NCBI GenBank assembly: GCA_937922595.1
Contig: CALAIY010000028.1
Span: 30,422 to 94,421 of the forward strand
Source of the DNA: an uncultured Verrucomicrobiales bacterium
GTDB taxonomy: Bacteria > Verrucomicrobiota > Verrucomicrobiia > Verrucomicrobiales > DEV007
DNA: 64,000 nucleotides
Direction: 5' to 3'
This document shows, piece after piece, positions 44,010 to 53,600 of this stretch. The notes below the pieces were generated by a model. It saw only the letters and a program-made list of their open reading frames with translations, was not told the DNA's origin and did no database searches. A program made the position numbers and the translations under genes. How positions within the stretch are numbered: the stretch's first letter is position 1; the number at the start of each line of letters is the position of its first letter.

Positions 44010-45182
44010 CTATTCAGAATCAGATACCTGGGAGGATTTCGCTGAATCTTTCTTGGATCTTATCGCGGCGCGCGTGGCATGCCACGTCTGACTAATAAGC
44101 TCGGAACGCTGGCCACTAGGCTTAATCAATGTCGTGCATTTCTTTCGAATCTCCTCAGGTGGAAACACCCGCTCATCTCCTGAAAGTTCTGGATCAAGTA
44201 ACGCAAACGCCGCATCATTCGGTGTCGCAAACCATGCGTAATTTGCACTTCCCGCAGCATTGTCAGGACGCATCATGAAATTAATGAATTGGTGTGCCGC
44301 ATCATCCCGCCGTGAATCACGAGAAATCGCAAAATTATCAATCCAAAGCGGCGTCCCTTCCTCCGGCACAAAAAAATCAACATCGGGATTATCTTCATTC
44401 ACCCGTGCAGCATCACCATTGTAACACATTGCAGCCCATATAGAGCCTTTGGTCAGCCGCTCTTTCATCTCCATGTCTCCTCCGTAGACAGCATCGAGTT
44501 TCTCTATCTGCTGAATCATCGCTGCGGTAGCATCCTTATAGTCCTCCGGGCTTTCCGAATTCGGAGACCTTCCTAGCATTTTCAGTGTAATCGAAATGGG
44601 ATCAAAGCTCTCTTCCAACATCATTACCCTTCCTTTCACTCGCTCATCCCAAAGGAATGACCAACTTCGAGGCACATTTTCAAATTTGTCCGTACGGTAA
44701 GCAATTACCCAAGTCCCCCAAAGATAGGGCACTGAGTATTGATTCCCACGATCAAAACTCTTATCCATAAACTCGGAATTCAAATTCCCAAGAAGAGGAA
44801 GCTTCGTGTGATCAAGCGGCTTGAGTAACTTCAATTCAGTAAGTTCAGAAAGCGATACATCATCAACAATAACAACATCGTGCACTCCAGGCTCGGAACG
44901 AAGACAGGCTTCAAGCTCGTCGGAATCACTGAAGATTTCGTAATTTATCTTTATCCCAGTTTCATCCTCGAAACGCTCAATCACCTCCGGCGCAAGATAG
45001 TCTTCCCAGGTAAATACCGTGAGTTCTTTCGCCGCCACAACTTTTGATCCATTCGCCTCGGAACCACCCGTGCCTCGCACGCCATCCTCCCCTCCTCCAC
45101 AACTCGTGAGAATAAGCGCTGCGCTGTATTTCAGAACAGCTTCACCAAAATTGCGCCACCCCTTCTCTGTTCGGTTTTTCAT
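44010..45182 (-). CDS. PotD/PotF-like polyamine-binding lipoprotein (no transporter genes beside it)
   Basis: A 390-residue solute-binding protein with lipobox LILTSC (Cys28). Mature part matches the spermidine/putrescine family: LTVFTWEDYLAPEVIERFE, TGIKINYEIFSDSDELEACL, HDVVIVDDVSLSEL, SVPYLWGTWVIAYRTDKFE, IWAAMCYNGDAARV and LWIDNFAISRDSRRDDAAHQFINFMM (short blocks). Usually such genes sit with potABC, but none is here; instead the next gene is a sensor kinase. It may therefore be a ligand-presenting sensor subunit, with a remaining chance that it serves a distant ABC importer. A strong sigma-70-type promoter lies 34-61 nt upstream. Confidence 0.85.
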   Translation of the reverse strand: MKNRTEKGWRNFGEAVLKYSAALILTSCGGGEDGVRGTGGSEANGSKVVAAKELTVFTWEDYLAPEVIERFEDETGIKINYEIFSDSDELEACLRSEPGVHDVVIVDDVSLSELTELKLLKPLDHTKLPLLGNLNSEFMDKSFDRGNQYSVPYLWGTWVIAYRTDKFENVPRSWSFLWDERVKGRVMMLEESFDPISITLKMLGRSPNSESPEDYKDATAAMIQQIEKLDAVYGGDMEMKERLTKGSIWAAMCYNGDAARVNEDNPDVDFFVPEEGTPLWIDNFAISRDSRRDDAAHQFINFMMRPDNAAGSANYAWFATPNDAAFALLDPELSGDERVFPPEEIRKKCTTLIKPSGQRSELISQTWHATRAAIRSKKDSAKSSQVSDSE

Positions 45183-45215
45183 ACGGGAAATATACTAAGT
45201 CTTTAAAGCATCATA

Positions 45216-45243
45216 ATTATAAACAGCTGGCGATTTTTTTCAA
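45216..45243 (-). promoter_or_regulatory. Sigma-70-type promoter of the PotD-like/sensor kinase operon
   Basis: On the minus strand TTGAAA (45243-45238), a 16-bp spacer, and a perfect TATAAT (45221-45216). The expected start of transcription is near 45209, giving a leader of about 27 nt before the ATG at 45182. The surrounding 252-bp divergent region (45183-45434) is markedly AT-rich; I could not define the plus-strand promoter for the 45435 gene within it. Confidence 0.65.
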
Positions 45244-45434
45244 CCTTTTTCAATAATTATCATAATGAAATGCACACACAACAAAACAATACGCGCACTT
45301 TAACTAATTTTTCGAAAAAATGATAATTTTACGAAATTTGCGATTTGATATTGCGAAAAAAAACTGATCCTGTCATGCTACTGGTATCTGAAAATTACTA
45401 AGTCACATCGCACCAACCAACCGTCTTAGACAAA

Positions 45435-45773
45435 ATGACCCCACGAACCACCGCTATACTCGTAACAGTCGGCCTAAGTGCCATCGGCGTTCTCGCCGAT
45501 TACTTTCTGAAAATGGCGAGCAGCCAAAACAGTATGATGAAAAACCCCTGGTTTGGATTGGGGTTATTAACATACTCCCTGACTGCTTTTGGATGGGTCT
45601 ACGTCCTCAAAAACCTCGATCTTTCCCACGTGGGTGTTTTCTACAGCAGCGCAACCCTGCTCTTCCTTGTGATCGTTGGGATCTTTGTTTTCGATGAAAA
45701 ACTAAAGCCCACAGAAATTCTAGGGGTCTCCATGGCTCTCGGCTCCATCCTCCTCCTTGCTCGTGTTGCCTAG
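45435..45773 (+). CDS. Four-helix SMR/EamA-like small transporter
   Basis: A 112-residue protein with four membrane helices (about 6-27, 38-58, 64-82, 93-111). Size and helix pattern fit small multidrug resistance / drug-metabolite proteins, with LADYFLKMAS in helix 1, GWVYVLKNLDLS, and FDEKLKPTEILGVSMALGSILLLA, read in parts, at the end. The membrane Glu that is essential in EmrE is not at its usual place; Asp22 is the only acidic residue in helix 1. Some relatives (MdtIJ) export spermidine, which would suit the neighbours, but this is inference. The SET gene begins 3 nt downstream. Confidence 0.75.
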   Translation: MTPRTTAILVTVGLSAIGVLADYFLKMASSQNSMMKNPWFGLGLLTYSLTAFGWVYVLKNLDLSHVGVFYSSATLLFLVIVGIFVFDEKLKPTEILGVSMALGSILLLARVA

Positions 45774-45776
45774 GTT

Positions 45777-46268
45777 ATGTATAGAAAAACCTACGTTGGA
45801 GGATCCAAAATCCAAGGCACTGGAGTGTTTGCCAGACAGAATTGCAGAATTGGCGAAATTTTATTTTTTCTCACCGGAGAATTAGTCACTCGAGATCAAA
45901 TGATTGCAATGGGAAGTGATGGTGATGTTTTAATTCAAGTGGATTATAAAAACTACATCATCCCCACTCACCCCGCACTCTACATCAACCATTCGTGCAC
46001 GCCGACGGTTGGAATCCGCGATGATTACTCATTCATTGCATTAAAATACCTCCACAGAGGCGAAGAACTCACTCTGGATTACTCAACGACAATGCTCGAA
46101 CGTCTTTGGACGCTGAATTGCGCCTGTGGGAGCCCCAAGTGCCGATCCAAAATTGAGGACTTTGATCTAATTCCAGCAATGCTCCAGCAATACTATCTTG
46201 AGCGGGACGTCGTCCAGAATTTTATCGCCGAAGAAGTAGGCTATCATCCAGACGAGATTGCTGCCTAA
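45777..46268 (+). CDS. SET-domain protein methyltransferase
   Basis: A 163-residue protein with the SET fold: GGSKIQGTGVFARQNCRIGE at the start, the pseudoknot motifs NHSC (71-74) and ELTLDY (97-102), and a post-SET zinc motif C115-x-C117-x4-C122 (CACGSPKC). These residues form the SAM and lysine channel in SET lysine methyltransferases, so it looks active. Target unknown; bacterial members methylate proteins such as ribosomal or chromatin-like factors, or substrates not yet known. It lies 3 nt after the small transporter and 75 nt before speA, all on the plus strand. Confidence 0.85.
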   Translation: MYRKTYVGGSKIQGTGVFARQNCRIGEILFFLTGELVTRDQMIAMGSDGDVLIQVDYKNYIIPTHPALYINHSCTPTVGIRDDYSFIALKYLHRGEELTLDYSTTMLERLWTLNCACGSPKCRSKIEDFDLIPAMLQQYYLERDVVQNFIAEEVGYHPDEIAA

Positions 46269-46343
46269 ATTCGCCTCACAATATGAAATAAGGTATTTTA
46301 CCGCCCATCTGGTGCCTGTAAGATTCGCTGATTTTTTTGAATT

Positions 46344-48191
46344 ATGATTACCGATTACGGCATCCAGAACTGGGGAAGCGATTTTTTTGGCATCACAGCA
46401 GCCGGAGAAGTTTGCGCCCACTTTCCCGACGGTTCGGCCATCTCTCTTCCTCAGATCATTCGAGATCTTGAGGCAAAAAAGATGCAGGCTCCCGTGCTCC
46501 TGCGGTTTCCCCATATTCTGGAAGCGCGAATTCGTGAACTGAACGATGCCTTTGCTGATGCGATCGTGAAGTCTAGCTACGAAGCTCCCTACCGAGGAGT
46601 TTTCCCGATTAAAGTCAATCAACAGCAGCAGGTCCTCGAAGAGATTCCTGAATTTGGGCGGCGCTACCACTTTGGTCTGGAAGCCGGCTCAAAGCCCGAA
46701 CTTATCGCCGCGCTTGCATATCATCCCGGTGGCGACGCGCTCCTCATCTGCAACGGCTACAAAGACCAAGAGTTCATCGACCTCGCTCTTCGCTCTTCTG
46801 AGCTTGGAATCCGTGTGGTTCTCGTTGTCGAAATGCCCCAGGAGCTTCACGCGATTCTCGACCGTGCGGCCGCTCTCGAAATTGAGCCCACCATTGGCAT
46901 CAGAGTAAAGCTCTCTTCTGAAAATACCGGACACTGGGCAGATTCGAGCGGTAGCCAGAGCCCATTCGGTCTTGATAGCGTTCAACTACTTCACGCGGTC
47001 GATACGCTCAAAGCCGCAGGGAAACTAGAGTATCTCAAAATGCTCCACTGCCACCAAGGTTCCCAAGTCCCTGATCTTGATTCAGTGCAATCTGCCACCG
47101 CCGAAGCCGCTCGCGTCTATGCCGGTCTCGTTGCCGAGGGAGCACCAATGGGAATGCTAAATCTCGGTGGTGGGCTTGCTATCGATTACGACGGCACGGC
47201 ATCAAAATCCGAAGGAAGCGCAAGCTACTGCATGGCAAAATACGCCGAAGCCACCGTCACCTGCGTCGCAGAAACACTCGCCACCAGCGGCACCCCGCAC
47301 CCCACACTCGTCACTGAATCTGGTAGAGCCATCACCGCACACTATTCGGTGCTCATCGTTGATACACTCCGCGAAAGCCCAGCATCCGAGCTACGCACAA
47401 TAGATGATACGGGGCTCGAAGATGCCGCATTCTATATCAATGCTCTTGAGGAATGTTCCCGCTCTAGCGCTACGCCAGATCGTGCGCTTGAGCTTGGCTC
47501 GATCCGCCAAACCTATCAGGAGGCGTTCACTGGAGGTAAGCTATCACTCCGCGGGCGCGCCGCCGCCGAGACCACCTTTATCCGACTCTCCTCGGAAGCC
47601 AAACAACCTGAAGGCAAACAAGATCGCTCCGCCTCGCTCGCAAGCCGCTACTACGCAAATTTCTCCATCTTTCAATCCCTTGCCGATTCCTGGGCAATTG
47701 ATCAAATCTTCCCGATCATGCCAATCCATCGGCTCAACACTGAGCCCACCGTGGACGCTGTCATCAATGACATCACTTGCGACTGTGATGGAAAAATTCG
47801 CAACTACGTCACAGGAGAAGACGGTAATCGCCCCACCCTTCCACTTCACCCATTAATTCCCGGCGAAGCCTATCATCTTGGTATCTTCCTCGTGGGAGCC
47901 TATCAAGAAACTCTTTCCGATCTTCACAATTTATTCGGCGACACCCATGCGGTAAGTATCACCGCTGCCCCCGAAAGTGATTCTGGATTCACTTTCTCAC
48001 GTGAGATCCGAGGTGATACTGTGGCTCAAGTTCTTGGTTACGTTGAGCATGATCCTGCGGATCTTTCCATTCGCTTCCGTCGCCATGCGGAAACCGCTCT
48101 CGCCTCTGGCAAACTCTCCCTCGCCCACTACCATGCCACTCTCGAAGACTTCGAGCAGGGCATGGGTGCCTATACTTACTTAGAAAGCTAA
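46344..48191 (+). CDS. speA: Biosynthetic arginine decarboxylase
   Basis: A 615-residue fold-type-III PLP decarboxylase, matching SpeA in length (~630-660). PLP Lys90 lies in VFPIKVNQQQQVLEEI, followed by FGLEAGSKPEL, LLICNGYKD, MLHCHQGSQVPDL, LNLGGGLAIDYDGT, ESGRAITAHYSVLI and ending MGAYTYLES. It converts arginine to agmatine and CO2, the entry to putrescine synthesis. The next step enzymes (agmatinase, or agmatine deiminase plus N-carbamoylputrescinase) are not in the window. The deoxyhypusine-synthase-like gene follows after 18 nt. Confidence 0.95.
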   Translation: MITDYGIQNWGSDFFGITAAGEVCAHFPDGSAISLPQIIRDLEAKKMQAPVLLRFPHILEARIRELNDAFADAIVKSSYEAPYRGVFPIKVNQQQQVLEEIPEFGRRYHFGLEAGSKPELIAALAYHPGGDALLICNGYKDQEFIDLALRSSELGIRVVLVVEMPQELHAILDRAAALEIEPTIGIRVKLSSENTGHWADSSGSQSPFGLDSVQLLHAVDTLKAAGKLEYLKMLHCHQGSQVPDLDSVQSATAEAARVYAGLVAEGAPMGMLNLGGGLAIDYDGTASKSEGSASYCMAKYAEATVTCVAETLATSGTPHPTLVTESGRAITAHYSVLIVDTLRESPASELRTIDDTGLEDAAFYINALEECSRSSATPDRALELGSIRQTYQEAFTGGKLSLRGRAAAETTFIRLSSEAKQPEGKQDRSASLASRYYANFSIFQSLADSWAIDQIFPIMPIHRLNTEPTVDAVINDITCDCDGKIRNYVTGEDGNRPTLPLHPLIPGEAYHLGIFLVGAYQETLSDLHNLFGDTHAVSITAAPESDSGFTFSREIRGDTVAQVLGYVEHDPADLSIRFRRHAETALASGKLSLAHYHATLEDFEQGMGAYTYLES

Positions 48192-48209
48192 CGAATCATT
48201 CCTAAATCA

Positions 48210-49181
48210 ATGTCCCCCGTCACCGACTTCATCGAACACCACTACCGCCACTTCAATGCTGCTGCTCTTGTCGATGCAGCAAAGGGCTATTCCGCCCATC
48301 TAGATAATGGTGGCAAAATGTTCGTCACCATCGCCGGAGCGATGAGCACCGCAGAGCTTGGGCTCTCTCTGGCCGAGATGATTCGAAAGGATAAGATTCA
48401 CGCTATTTGCTGCACAGGGGCAAACCTTGAAGAAGACGTCTTCAATCTCGTCGCCCACGACCACTACGAACGCGTTCCTCACTACCGAGATCTCCGCCCC
48501 GAGGACGAGCAGGCGCTCCTAGAGCGCCACATGAACCGCGTTACCGACACCTGCATTCCCGAAGAGGAAGCGATGCGAAAAATCGAAAGCAAGGTGCTCG
48601 CCCTCTGGAAAAAAGCCGATGCTGCTGGCGAGCGTTTTTTCCCTCACGAATTCCTCTACCAATTACTCCTCTCCGGCGATCTCGCCGATGGCTATCAAAT
48701 CGACCCGAAAAATAGCTGGCTCATGGCCGCTGCGGAGAAAGGCATTCCCATGTATGTCCCTGGCTGGGAAGATAGCACACTCGGAAATATGTTTACCGGC
48801 CATTGCATCGAAGGACACATCAAAAACGTCCATACCGTACGCACAGGGATCGAATACATGATGAACCTCGCCGAATGGTATTCAGAAACCGCGCCAAAGA
48901 GCTCCATCGGGTTCTTCCAAATTGCCGGCGGTATCGCTGGGGACTTCCCCATCTGCGTCGTCCCCATGCTGCACCAAGACCTTGGCCGTACCGATGCCCC
49001 GCTCTGGGGCTATTTCTGCCAGATCAGCGATTCCACCACCAGCTATGGCTCCTATTCCGGTGCCGTCCCCAACGAAAAAATCACCTGGGGAAAACTAGCC
49101 GTAGACACACCCAAATTCGTCATCGAATCCGATGCCACCATCGTCGCCCCTCTTATCTTCGCCCACGTATTAGGCTGGTAG
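48210..49181 (+). CDS. Deoxyhypusine synthase family enzyme (probable polyamine aminobutyltransferase, e.g. homospermidine)
   Basis: A 323-residue member of the deoxyhypusine synthase family: FVTIAGAMSTAELG, CCTGANLEEDVF (NAD site), MYVPGWEDSTLGNMF, IAGGIAGDFPICVVP, SYSGAVPNEKITWGKL with the catalytic Lys295 aligned to the human enzyme's lysine, and DATIVAPLIFAHVL. In archaea and eukaryotes the enzyme moves an aminobutyl group from spermidine onto eIF5A. Bacteria lack hypusine; bacterial homologues are thought to make polyamines such as homospermidine from putrescine or a related product. Coupling to speA (18 nt) supports a polyamine role. Exact substrates are unproven. Confidence 0.85.
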   Translation: MSPVTDFIEHHYRHFNAAALVDAAKGYSAHLDNGGKMFVTIAGAMSTAELGLSLAEMIRKDKIHAICCTGANLEEDVFNLVAHDHYERVPHYRDLRPEDEQALLERHMNRVTDTCIPEEEAMRKIESKVLALWKKADAAGERFFPHEFLYQLLLSGDLADGYQIDPKNSWLMAAAEKGIPMYVPGWEDSTLGNMFTGHCIEGHIKNVHTVRTGIEYMMNLAEWYSETAPKSSIGFFQIAGGIAGDFPICVVPMLHQDLGRTDAPLWGYFCQISDSTTSYGSYSGAVPNEKITWGKLAVDTPKFVIESDATIVAPLIFAHVLGW

Positions 49182-49209
49182 ACACTACCCTTCGGCGGAA
49201 CGCCCCCCC

Positions 49210-49932
49210 TTAATCTGAAAAGAAGCCCGCCACCGCATGCGCTAGCCAACCTAAAACATAGGCAGTATCAAACACATCGCGCCTAGGAGATGGCTCAAGC
49301 CACGGACGGCCACCCACCTCCGATAAATCCATGCGAGGAATCGTTCTCGGCGATTCCATCCGGCGCTCGGCAGCTTTCACCTCGGCGGCTTGGTGGACAA
49401 ATTTTCCACCAGCATGCCACCACCCGGCAAGAGCGCGGAGTTCCCCTCCATCAAGCCAGGTGCCGTGGTGCATACAAGAATCCACCATCAAGCCGCTTTC
49501 CCTCCCAAAATTCTTCCGGTTCATGGACACTCCACAGCCAGGCTGTGGACACGGGATATAAAAACGCCCTTCCATATCCTCCGGGCGTGGCATTTTTTGG
49601 ATCTCTTCTTTAATCAGGTCCATTCGGGGAAAATCCGTCCAAAGAGTGCTCGCGACTTGCGTCTCGAGAAACGCCTCTAGCTCACCCGGATTAAAGAACA
49701 ATCCCTGGCACCGCCCACACCTTTCGATCTCTACATCCTTCCCACCAAGGTCTAGCCCCACCCTACCGAGAGGAGGCGAAGGATCCAGACAACGCGGGCA
49801 ATTCATTCCCTCCGCCATTCCCAAATCCCGAAAATGGATACTTTTAAGATCAATTTCCTGGTGTGTGCCGCAGTAGGGGCATACGAGAAAATTATCGAGA
49901 CTGAGCGAGCCTTGGCATGAAGTACATTTCAC
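49210..49932 (-). CDS. Zinc-ribbon protein (TFIIB-type zf domains)
   Basis: A 240-residue protein with a run of zinc-binding motifs: CTSC...CPYC at 3-21, CPRC...CGRC in a zf-TFIIB block (NCPRC, ERCGRCQGLFFNPGELEAFL), and a second copy CPQPGCG...CMHHGTWLDGGEL. zf-TFIIB proteins bear this 'W/FLDxGEL' ending. The last ~20 residues are hydrophobic (LGWLAHAVAGFF) and may touch the membrane. Function unknown; it is convergent with the DHS-like gene. Confidence 0.85.
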   Translation of the reverse strand: MKCTSCQGSLSLDNFLVCPYCGTHQEIDLKSIHFRDLGMAEGMNCPRCLDPSPPLGRVGLDLGGKDVEIERCGRCQGLFFNPGELEAFLETQVASTLWTDFPRMDLIKEEIQKMPRPEDMEGRFYIPCPQPGCGVSMNRKNFGRESGLMVDSCMHHGTWLDGGELRALAGWWHAGGKFVHQAAEVKAAERRMESPRTIPRMDLSEVGGRPWLEPSPRRDVFDTAYVLGWLAHAVAGFFSD

Positions 49933-49990
49933 GCACTATATTTAACATCGCCTCAGGCTCTAGCAATTACAGAGCGCAGATCTTTTTGCA

Positions 49991-50629
49991 CTACAACTCG
50001 GGTCGAAAAATCTGGGTGCCACCGGTAAGAGCATCGATCTGGATGGTCGCGAAATTTGGCGGTGGAAGCTCACTCTCTTCAAGCGGAAGCGCATGCGTTT
50101 CATCCCACACGGTAAGGTAATGTTTCCGCCCAGCAGGAAGGGTCGTTCCTCCCGATGGGAGAAAACCGACTGCTGCATACGGCGCTTTGATAATGTAGCC
50201 AGTGACGTTGCGAATTGCCACCTCGCCCCGTCGCCCTGAGACAATAAGTGATGAATGCTTTGGTGACGCCCCGATAATCGCCAGGCCAGGAAATGCCTCA
50301 ATTTTGTCTACCTGTTGAGCAGAGCCATCCGGAAGAATCCGATACGTGCCTAGAGCGCGAAAATTATTATCCTTCGTAAAGTTCCCCGGAGATCCGTACC
50401 TGAGGAAGCGAACCTCAAAGACACGATTTTCTGCCCGAGCATACTGCCGAGCACGACGAATCGAATCGGAGATGATATCAGTCGTATTTGTAATCTCGAG
50501 CCCCTTCCGCGAATCAGCCACTGAAGGGGTTAAGATCGCCGCTGCCGTAGCAATGAATGCTAGTACAACGAGTAGCTCCACGAGTGAAAACCCCTGCCGA
50601 GCGATAGGATAATATTTTCTAGGTTGCAT
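49991..50629 (-). CDS. Verru_Chthon cassette protein D (pseudopilin-like)
   Basis: A 212-residue protein from ATG 50629, overlapping the stop of protein A (TGATG). It has a type II/IV prepilin leader: RQGFSLVELLVVLAFIATAAAIL, read as Gly then Phe+1 and Glu+5 followed by a hydrophobic helix, so it is a substrate for a prepilin peptidase and is placed in the inner membrane as a pseudopilin. The globular part (~45-212) fits the Verru_Chthon D pattern (SIRRARQYA, EVRFLRYG, HYLTVWDE). Last gene of the cassette B-C-A-D. The machine it belongs to is not characterised. Confidence 0.85.
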   Translation of the reverse strand: MQPRKYYPIARQGFSLVELLVVLAFIATAAAILTPSVADSRKGLEITNTTDIISDSIRRARQYARAENRVFEVRFLRYGSPGNFTKDNNFRALGTYRILPDGSAQQVDKIEAFPGLAIIGASPKHSSLIVSGRRGEVAIRNVTGYIIKAPYAAVGFLPSGGTTLPAGRKHYLTVWDETHALPLEESELPPPNFATIQIDALTGGTQIFRPEL

Positions 50630-53600
50630 CAAAGTAATCCGCGTAATCCGCCGCCATCACTGCGGCGCCGAAGCTTTTCATCTGCAAGAGCAGGGGCAAA
50701 CCGCTCCACCCTCTCGATCCGAATTCGGTGAAACTTCTCAAGTGATGGCGGAGCGCCCCCCTGATCCGTTGGGAAACGAAGCTCCTGAGCGTAATCCGGA
50801 ATCCCCGGCTCAGATGGAGGAAGCGTGCGCTCCAGGTGGAAGCTTCCCCGCCATTCGCCACCTATAGAATCCACCTCAGAATCAAATTCATCCACTTTCC
50901 CAGAACGCGCTTTCCGGATCACCTGAGCCCGCACATGAACGACGTAAGAATTCGATTTCGTAGTAAGCTTTGGATAGAGACTCGCGTAGGGGCGCTCGCG
51001 TTCGTTATCGCCCACGAGGCCAGTTTGCCGTATATCTTTCCAGTATCCATTGAACGTGTTTTCATCATAGGAATTGAACTCTTTAACCTGAGGGACAAGG
51101 AAAATATCACAAATTTCTGAAGGGTAGCGGTAGAGTTCCCCTTCATCGAAGCGCCGACGTATGCCATCCAGGGTAAGTTGGATATCTACCGGAGAATAGA
51201 TAGAACCACCCAAAAAGTCTCCTGAAGATTGTCCGTTGTATGATGTAAATATTGCCTTGGAGTTTGACGGAGTCGTTACTCTCTCGGATTCAAGTGCCGC
51301 GTGGAGCGCCGTTTCACGCCGCAAGTAAGTAAAGGGAACGATTGCAGTATTGAGATTCACTTTCCCAGAGCTTGCTGCAGGAAAACTGAGCGCGTATGGC
51401 CGAACAACAGGAGCACGAAAAAATTCAAGCAATGCATGATCGGGAATCCGAACTTCTTCTTCGGGTGAATTTTCCAAGGCGTAGGAAAAGTGTTCCTCAC
51501 CAGATGCGGGCGACGGAGAAAATAGAAGTGTCTCCCATGGACGAGAGGGCTGCCCATCCTCCGCATAGACCCCCGTAGGAAGAGAGCCAAACATCACCGC
51601 AGAAGGAAAGCGATCACTTCCCGTCTCCGCACCAGACCGCACTGCTCCTTCGTTGGTGAATGGATCATAATACGCATCAGTACTTCCCGGCCCTCCCAAG
51701 TGGTGTCCTTCATCCGGAAAATTGAGATAAGGACCAGGGCGAGCAAGACCCGCACCATTATCCCAATCACCCGGACTATTACTCGCGTTCACCGCAAGAG
51801 CACCATCGATGATGTTGCTCCAATTCGTCATGAATAGAGGGGCATCAGACTTATACTCAGATGGAGGGGCTACTCCTGCATATTCTGAGGAAAAGCCTCC
51901 GATGAGTGGCGAGTAGCGGAAGGTGGTTTTCCCGCTCCCAGAATCGAATTGAGGGTTTTGAACAGGATAGATGAGGCCAGTATTCGTGGTGAAACTATGG
52001 AGCGAGCGAAAGTCTAACAGAGTTAGATCATTATCCAGAATGTCAGTGAGATCCGCTATCACCATGTCCGGGCGCGGCAGCAGACGTGGAAGAGCAGGAT
52101 CAAGCGCGAAAATTGATGGGGCGGTGATGCGAAGATCTCCCCGATCTTTAGGAAGCCCTAAAGCATTTATCATTTGAGATGTCCGGACGACATCCTGGCT
52201 ATCGAGTAATTTTCGCCACAAGCCAGGGTTTCCCTCATTCCCCCCCACTACATTTCCAATCCGCTCTTCAAGCTCTTGCGGAGGGGACTCAGGAAAAGCT
52301 ATCGGAGGGATAATCGTATCGGCAGTGAGGGATCTTACACCTCCAATCTCGGCTTTGTATCTGGCAAGATTCACCCCGGAGCCATCGCTCGATTCGTAAG
52401 TAATGGAGATCTCAACCGGGAGTGAATTCTCTCCATTGGCCGGTGGAGCAAACGCTCCGATTTCAAAAGACGGTATTTCTTTCTTACTTTCATCATCGTC
52501 TTCCGAATCATTAACAGGAAAATAGACAACAAGCTTTCCAAAGAAGGGGTAGTTCTTGGCGTCTAGCTCCTTGCCGGGGGGAGCAAGGGTGCGAGCCTTA
52601 CCATCGGGGTCTGTGAGGTAAACCGAAGGTGGGAGAACTCCCCCCCATCCTCGCTGAGCATCGGCGAACCCGGTGGTCTCTGTCTGGCAGAGCATTTTCG
52701 CCTCGGCCTCGGGAGGAAATAGCGCAACCATGTTACTCGTGAGCGGGCGGGATGGATCCTGCTCGGAGGCGACAAAGGATCCAGCTTTGACTCGAATTCC
52801 TAACTTCGATAAACCTTCAATTTTGATGATAAAATCTTGTCCGTATGCTGGATAGCCTTGTCCAGGAACGAATGCTTCCCAGAGGGCAATCGCTGCGTAT
52901 TCGCGCACCGTGAACCTCCGAGTAGAGATGGATTCACCTTCGCGTACCGCCTTCAATCGCGAGATAGGTTCTGCAATCGGGATCAGTGCGATTCCGAATT
53001 CAGTGAGAATTTCCATACGGCCGTACCCAGCCACTTTCGTGTCTTCCGGCGCTCGATCATCGATCGTTGGGTAAATGACGCCATTTGGTGCAAAATCTGA
53101 ACCTGTGAGATGAGAAGCTCGGATGTAATCATAGATTGATAAGCCAAGTTGGTAGGCATTGCGCTTACCGAATTTATCGGAAAACGGTTTTCCGACAAAG
53201 CCAGGAACTTGGGTATCTAGCATGCGCTGAAGATAGCCGAAGAGGCGCTCATTTGGCTTATTGCTTGGCTCAGGAGAGCCTAGGTCTATTGAGGGATCGA
53301 GTGCATTGGTCCGTGTGAAATAGTAAGGATCCTGGCGAAAGCTGGTCGCACCAGTGCGCGGGCGGAGCGTTGCGCTGAAGCTGGCAAGCTTGCGCTCAGG
53401 AGTAACTCTCCCTTCTACATCTCCCGGGACGAGGCTGATCTTCGGCGTCCCAAAGGGGGTGAGATCGGGACTGGAGCTTCGAGTAGTAAGGAAAAAACGA
53501 CGCTTATTGATTTCGGAGGAATTAACCTTGGAGTTTTCGCGCTGTGCATTGAAGGCGAGTTCGTCCACGCTTGAGTAGAGGCGCTCTTTACTAATGGAGG

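Noticed and set aside
45435..45773. Naming the small transporter MdtI/MdtJ (spermidine exporter)
   Set aside because: The essential membrane Glu of SMR exporters is not at its usual position and only one subunit gene is present, so only a general SMR/EamA-like call is supported.
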